Below, in pieces: positions 59,123 through 64,000 of a stretch of 64,000 nt of DNA. Origin of the DNA: Clavaria fumosa (lineage: Eukaryota; Basidiomycota; Agaricomycetes; Agaricales; Clavariaceae); assembly GCA_951802425.1 (NCBI GenBank), contig OX637795.1, forward strand, positions 310,001-374,000. Reading direction: 5' to 3'. The notes under the pieces are model-generated. The model was not told the origin of the DNA. It worked only from the letters and a program-made list of their open reading frames with translations, and did not search any database. The translations under genes were made by a program, and so were the position numbers. Position 1 is the stretch's first letter; each line of letters begins with the position of its first letter.

Positions 59123-60326
59123 ATGCCTTGGCTCAATAAGCGTTGGATATCGTTCTTCTCTGCCTGCACGGCGGTCATGATTATAATCATCTCCGTCTTG
59201 GGATGGATTAACTTCAAGGACGGTGTCAAAAAGAAGAGTAAACTCGGTAAAATTATCTCTCGTCAATCGTGACATTCTTTACCGCTCACTCTTTCTCTTG
59301 TAAAGTCTCGTTCGGAGTGAACCAAGACTCCACAGACTTGCAAAATGCGTTTACTAATTGGACAGCTTCCGATCCCGCGCTAGCGATCCTCGTAAATATC
59401 GATGCTTTTGATCCGGGCAGGTCTGGCAATGCAGTATGTTCGGAATATATTGTGCTATCCTTCTAGGACTGACGAGAAACGCGTAGCTTGGTTTCCATTT
59501 CGAATTCCAACCAATCAACACACTGGCGGCATCGAATGGAAGTCTTTCGGTTCCGGCACTTCCAGGTGAGTTCTGGTAACCCAGGTTGCCGCACGACCAG
59601 TATAAATGTCCTTTGAACGTCTAGTTCGCCTGGTGCTTGGGACGACAACGGTCGACTTTCCGGCTAATACGGTCATGGCGGACCGCCCCATAAGTCAAAT
59701 CCTGGTAAGCCGTTAACATTTTATTTGTTGTACATTTAATCTCATAATCGTCATCAAGACGGGGGATATCAACAGGTATCCCTTCGACGCATATACCGTG
59801 GACTACACCTTGGCGGCATTCGCATCAGCCAAGCCTCTACACCTCACGGTCTTTGGGCTCGGCACTGTCCAAGGTTTCACTGTCGACACAAAGTTCCAGG
59901 GCTTGACCGACGATGGATCACAGCTGCAGATCACCTTTATGGTCACCCGTAGCGGTACCTCCAAAGTTTTCGCAATCATTATCTTCATATGTTCGCACCT
60001 GAACTTTTAATTATCCCCGAACGTCACGCTGATCCCAAAGTCTGAACAGTCATGTGGTGTCTTAGTCTTAGTATCTTCGTCGCCGCCATTTCCATCTGGT
60101 TCAGGGGTAAGAAAGTAGAACTTCCGGTTATCGCCATTTCGACGGGGCTACTGTTTGCCTTGCCGAATGTGCGAAACAGTCAACCGGGCATCCCCATTGT
60201 TGCCGGAACTACGTCTGATAGTGAGTGTACGTTGTTGTAGTCGATGCATTGCTGACGCGCTTCTCTACAGTGGTCGGCTTCTTCTGGAATTTGCTACTCG
60301 TCGCTATCAGGCATGAATCTTCTTGA
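59123..60326 (+). CDS. DUF4436 family integral membrane protein
   Basis: Function unknown; the DUF4436 family consists of membrane proteins with an extracytoplasmic domain and C-terminal helices. Start ATG at 59123 (MPWLNKRWISFFSAC), directly followed by a first membrane helix (TAVMIIIISVLGWI). Exons then read FGVNQDSTDLQNAFTNWTA, TDEKRVAWFPFRIPTNQHTG, VRLVLGTTTVDFPANTVMAD, and the family core GDINRYPFDAYTVDYTL, followed by LHLTVFGLGTVQGF and FMVTRSGTSKVFAIIIF. C-terminal helices are MWCLSLSIFVAAISIWF and VIAISTGLLFALPNVRNSQP, the last being a strong family motif, and FFWNLLLVAI. Some junctions (near 59575 and 59705-59760) needed non-obvious splice choices, so exon borders are approximate. 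The gene seems intact. Confidence 0.75.
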
Positions 60327-60736
60327 TTCCATGGAAGAACCCTTTTCTGATTCCCTCCTCTCCGAATAGTGCCGTTTCCTTACTCATCAAATACATCATC
60401 CAGAATAAACGTGTCAGTCAATGCCTGCTAAATCCATACTAATGTATGTCTCTGAGTCTAGTTTTTCAGGAACGACCAAAACACATGGATCCTGAGCATT
60501 TGCCGACAGTGGTTCCTAACAATAAATAAAACCATGGTGCTCGTTTGCCGTGTCTAGCATTACTGTCTATAGGGCCTCCCTGCTGTTTTCTTCAGTAGAA
60601 GAATACTTTTTTTGTCTTGTGCATAATCAAACTATTCACCTAGGGTTCCCATAGTTGCAGCCTGCTTAGTGGTTGTAACCAGGTCATGTCATGTCAGCTA
60701 CAATTGGGGTTGGGGAACTCTGGTGCACAATGTGAC
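60327..60736. other. Spacer before the MITE, no gene
   Basis: AT-rich sequence downstream of the DUF4436 gene. It shows no long frame and no repeat that I could align. It runs up to the 8-bp target duplication at 60729. Confidence 0.45.
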
Positions 60737-61019
60737 TAGGGATGCCACGGTCCGGTTAAGTCCGGTTCAGGGCTGAATTTTTCGAACCCAGAACTGGACT
60801 TTAGGTCCGGTTCAGGCCAAATTATGAACCTTAAACCTGAGTTCAGTCCAAGTCCGGTTGACTTTTACTAAATAAGGTAATGGTTCACCCAAATTTGGGC
60901 TTCTGAACCGAAATTTTGGTTCGGTTCACCCACTTGGCTGAACCTGAACCTCATTTTTGGTTCGGTCCAGTCCAGTTCAGGTTCGAACCAAAGTTCAGAA
61001 CCGAACCATGGCATCCCTA
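60737..61019. mobile_element. hAT-type MITE, 283 bp, with perfect 8-bp target duplication
   Basis: Left end TAGGGATGCCACGGTCCGG and right end complementary to TAGGGATGCCATGGTTCGG form terminal inverted repeats. Flanking AATGTGAC occurs at 60729-60736 and 61020-61027 in direct orientation. The interior is an imperfect palindrome of GGTTCGG/GAACC words and has no coding capacity. TIR sequence and 8-bp duplication fit the hAT superfamily. Diverged text of the same type lies around 20500-21090. Confidence 0.9.
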
Positions 61020-61027
61020 AATGTGAC

Positions 61028-61171
61028 AGCATGACAATGGCTGACCCACCTCAACTTCAGGCCTCAGACATGGCAACAACACTGTTTTGTTGATAATAAT
61101 ACACTGTAGATACTAAAAAGGCTCCACACTGTTTGTCTGAAGTAGAAATAATTGCACAATTTTGGGAAAAC
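61028..61171. other. Short AT-rich spacer
   Basis: Lies between the hAT MITE and the solo LTR; nothing recognisable. Confidence 0.4.
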
Positions 61172-62388
61172 TGTTAGGATTGCTTACCTAAGCCATCCCA
61201 AAAGGAGGAGTTGTGGAGAAATTAGAGAAGATTGTTGGAAGGTCACATGACCTGTGGTGGAGGATTACATGATTGGGAGATCACATGACTTGGGCCTGGG
61301 CATGTCACGTGATCTGAGGGGTCCGAGCATGGGAACGCTGGCAAATGCCGAAGCGTTCACTATATATACTACAGTCATCCACCGCTCCTTGGGACAAGCA
61401 ATTTTTGGTGCAGATTTTACTCAATATTTGAGACTTCCACACAAAGTCTGGCATTTGGGCCCTATTCTACCTACTAAGGGCTAGAAGATAACATAATTTG
61501 AGACATAATCACATGTAAATTGCATGATATTGAAGCAGATCAGTGTGAAAAGTCCTTATCACCACAAATACTACTCCTTGGGACACATCACATCACGCTG
61601 CTTGCCGAGTTGCCGGTCCATCAATCATCATCACCGTCTGCCCCTTCATCCGATGTCTCCTCATTCTCGTTGGTGTCCTCGGCCACAAGCTTTGGTCGGC
61701 ATGGGGCCTTTTCCAACCCACCAAAGTCTTTGAGTGCTGGTTTCTTCCATCCCAGCCTCCTCCCTTCGGCTCTGGTAGCCTTTAGCATCCATTTTTCTTT
61801 TAAATTTGAGAAGTCTTGTTGCTGTTTGCTTTTGGATTTTGCCTTTCCGACCATAAGCACAGCAGAACTGGGGACTTTAGTATGATATGGGACACCAGGA
61901 AGACAAATTTTCAAGATCCGTGTCCTCCTTCCAAAATAGGCATGTAACCTGTGATGTGACCTGACTCAGATAAAAGACTTCATGAGTTGGCCATGGCCAG
62001 TGGCCAGTGCCTTGTAGCATGCCCAAAGCAATAAAAATGAGACATTGGGGCAGTTCTTGCATGTGAGGGGGAATTTTTTAATTTTTTTCTAGCAGTAGTT
62101 GCTGTTGAAATATGTTTTGGACATCAAAAAGACAACAGATCTGTTTATGCCTTCAGATCTATCTACTCTGAGGGGACAAAAAAATTAAGACAGGTAGCAA
62201 CAGCCTATTGAAAGGTTCACACAGATTTTCAGAACCTAAAGTGAAACATATCATGTGCAAGAAATCTTTGACCCAAGGAGTAGTCTTGTCCCAAGGAGTG
62301 GTGGATGACTGTACATCTTTTCCATTCTTGTACTCTTTTCCCCTTATCTTAGTATTGTCATCATGACCTTACACTTAAGTTGTGTGAG
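61172..62388 (+). mobile_element. Solo Ty3/Gypsy LTR split by a nested insertion
   Basis: 61172-61371 matches the first 200 bp of the LTR at 9358 (TGTTAGGATTGCTTACC to ACTATATATACTA), and 62312-62388 matches its continuation (TACATCTTTTCCATTC to AAGTTGTGTGAG). The match stops at 62388, where the G-rich minisatellite begins; the last part of the LTR is missing. No internal retrotransposon sequence flanks it, so it is a solo or truncated LTR. It is interrupted by the element at 61372-62311. Confidence 0.85.
61372..62311. mobile_element. Tc1/mariner (pogo/Fot1-like) non-autonomous element, 940 bp
   Basis: Terminal inverted repeats of 27 bp with one mismatch: the left end begins CAGTCATCCACC and ends CTTGGGACAAG, and the right end is complementary. 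TA is duplicated at 61370-61371 and 62312-62313; removing the element and one TA restores the LTR exactly as at 9358. CAGT ends and a TA duplication are Tc1/mariner features. Subterminal copies of ACTCCTTGGGACA occur at about 61566 and, inverted, at about 62270. Inside is a minus-strand frame of 97 codons (61621-61914) with a basic helical stretch and an acidic C-terminus. It may be a transposase tail; no DDE catalytic region is present. Confidence 0.9.
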
Positions 62389-63690
62389 GGCGGTGAGGGC
62401 AAATGGCAGTGGCGAGGGCAGCGAGGGCAGCAGCAGTGGTGAGGGCGGTGAGGGCAATGGCGGTGGCAAGGGCAGCAAGGGCAACAGTGGCGGCGAGGGC
62501 AGTGGCAGCAGCAAGGGCAGCAAGGGCAATGGCAGTGGCAAGGCCGGTGATGGGATGTATGATGAGGGCGGTGAGGGAATGCATGATGAGGGTGGCAAAG
62601 GGATGCATGATGAGGACAGCAAGAGGATGCATGATGAGAGAATGCACAATAAAGGATGCATGATGAGGGAACATATGATGAGGGATGCATGACAAGGGAT
62701 GCATGATGAGCAATGAGGGATGCATGATGAGCAATGAGGGATACATGATGAGGGCAGCGAGGGCAACGGTGGCGGCGAGTGGGGAGGGCAACAGAAGCGG
62801 CGAGGGTGGCGAGGGCAACGGCAGCGGCGATGGCAGCAGGGACAGCGGCAGTGGTGAGAGCAGCGAGGGCAATGGTGGCAGCGAGGGCAATGGCGGTGGC
62901 GAGAGCAGTGGTGAGGGCGGCAAGGGCAATGGTGGTGGCAAGGGCAGCGAGGGCAATGGCAGTGGCGAGGGCAGCGAGGGCAACGGTGGCGGCGAGGGCA
63001 GTGGTGGCGGCGAGGCCGGTGACAGGATGTATGATGAGGGCAGCAAGGGAATGCATGACGAGGGTGGCAAAGGGATGCATGATGAGGATGGCAAGAGGAT
63101 GCATGATGAGAGAATGCACAATAAAGGATGCATGATGAGGGAACATACGATGAAGGATGCATGACGAGGGCAGTAGGGATGGCGAGAGGATGCATGACAA
63201 GGGCAGTGAGGGGATGCATGACAAGGACGGTGAGGGATGCATGACGAGGATGGTGAGGGATGCATGACAAGGACAACGAGCGGATGCATGATGAGGACGA
63301 CGAGGGGATGCATGACAAGGACGACAAGCGGATGCATGACGAGGACGATGAGGGGATGCATGACAAGGATGGTAGGGGGATGCATGACAAGGACGGCAAG
63401 GGGATGCATGATGAGAGAATGCACAATAAAGGATGCATGATGAGGCAACGTACGATGAAGGATGCATGATGAGGGCAGTAGGGGTGGCGAGAGGATGCAT
63501 GATGAGGGCAGCGAGAGGATGCATGACGAGGGCAGTGAGAGGATGCATGACGAGGGCAGCAAGAGGATGCATGATGAGGATGGCGAGGGGATGCATGACA
63601 AGGACAGTGAGAGATGCATGATGAGTGACGAGGGATGCATGATGAGTGCAATGAGGGATGCATGACAAGGATGGCGGAGGGATGCATTGC
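62389..63690. repeat. G-rich minisatellite in two higher-order blocks
   Basis: Made of GAGGGCAATGGCGGTGGC-like modules (15-21 bp) and ATGCATGATGAGG-type modules. A block ending GATGCACAATAAAGGATGC-like recurs near 62640, 63115 and 63420, so the array has at least two large diverged copies (about 62389-62700 and 62755-63165) plus a simpler tail. Frames stay open in several registers on both strands (up to 461 codons on the minus strand), a composition effect. It starts exactly where the LTR match ends. Confidence 0.8.
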
Positions 63691-63762
63691 ACACAGTAGT
63701 GGCAGTGTACGGTAGTTAGCAAAAATCATGCATTATTGACCTATGGTAGTTAGCGTATATAA

Positions 63763-64000
63763 TGCATAGAATCGCTCGCATCACCTGCCTCACAGATGAG
63801 GAGCTCAAGGCCACTGAGGATACCGCCTCCCAATGGAACAAGGATGGTGCCCCAGCTGAATTACAACAAAAGTATGTCCCAGCATATCTTATTTGACTTA
63901 CATATTGCTAATAATAATGCAGGAACCACTGAAAACTTGCGGCAACAGTTCAACAATTCCAGGAGGAGATCTGCAAGACAATGGGCATGCAACTTTTTGT
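63763..64000 (+). CDS. Partial lineage-specific gene running off the right edge
   Basis: One exon (about 63763-63871) reads ITCLTDEELKATEDTASQWN and KDGAPAELQQ. After a 51-nt GT-AG intron (63872-63922) a second exon reads N-H, then TGA at 63930-63932, then KLAATVQQFQEEICKTMGMQ. The charged helical pattern resembles multicopy Agaricomycete proteins of unknown function. Because TGA replaces a codon where Arg is likely, this copy is probably decaying, unless the second exon is read in another phase. The gene continues past 64000. Confidence 0.4.

Noticed and set aside
62344..63729. Three long minus-strand frames (439-461 codons) and plus-strand Gly/His/Met-rich frames
   Set aside because: All frames are open because the minisatellite lacks stop-forming words; the peptides are pure repeat translations.

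Overview
The window looks like a chromosome segment of a basidiomycete fungus, most likely an Agaricomycete. The protein-coding genes are cut by many short (about 50-80 nt) GT-AG introns. The gene families are fungal: an XlnR-type Zn2Cys6 regulator, a Kre9/Knh1-type GPI protein, SNF1 kinase and a Dnf-type flippase. Several multicopy families match what I know from Agaricomycete genomes. No bacterial features, CRISPR arrays or rRNA genes were seen. Exon joins were worked out by hand from splice sites and reading-frame continuity, so they are predictions.

Layout. (1) 1-23 kb is an accessory, mostly AT-rich, repeat-dominated region. It holds a partial lineage-specific gene on the left edge, a low-complexity minisatellite, a broken Prp19 WD40 fragment, and a decayed membrane-protein gene. 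It also holds the 3' half of a Ty3/Gypsy chromovirus with its LTR, a decayed HMG-box-like family member, several tandem repeats, a 1.5 kb palindrome with about 750 bp arms, MITE-like elements, a perfect 42 bp hairpin and a partial HNH-like gene. (2) 23.4-60.3 kb is a gene-rich core. In order it carries mitochondrial Mn-superoxide dismutase, a Kre9/Knh1-like cell-wall protein, a 1,525-residue chromodomain/AT-hook/coiled-coil protein, a small membrane protein, a helicase remnant, a 1,332-residue disordered conserved protein, a Bet1/Sft1-type SNARE, a BAR-like coiled-coil protein, a His/Gln-repeat protein, a basic nuclear protein, an XlnR-like transcription factor, a P4-ATPase, SNF1 kinase and a DUF4436 membrane protein. 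(3) 60.7-64 kb is again repetitive. It holds a hAT-type MITE with a perfect 8 bp target duplication, a solo LTR split by a Tc1/mariner-type element with TA duplication, a 1.3 kb G-rich minisatellite, and the start of another lineage-specific gene.

Function. The core genes are housekeeping or regulatory and are not an operon-like cluster. SNF1 and the XlnR-like factor both belong to families that act in carbon-source regulation. The flippase and the SNARE act in membrane traffic. The flanks are a nested-transposon landscape in which arginine-type codons have repeatedly become TGA, a pattern expected from deamination of methylated CpG. I did not find a convincing new multi-gene system. The strongest unexplained structures are the giant palindrome, the perfect hairpin, and a helically spaced triple GATA-site array.
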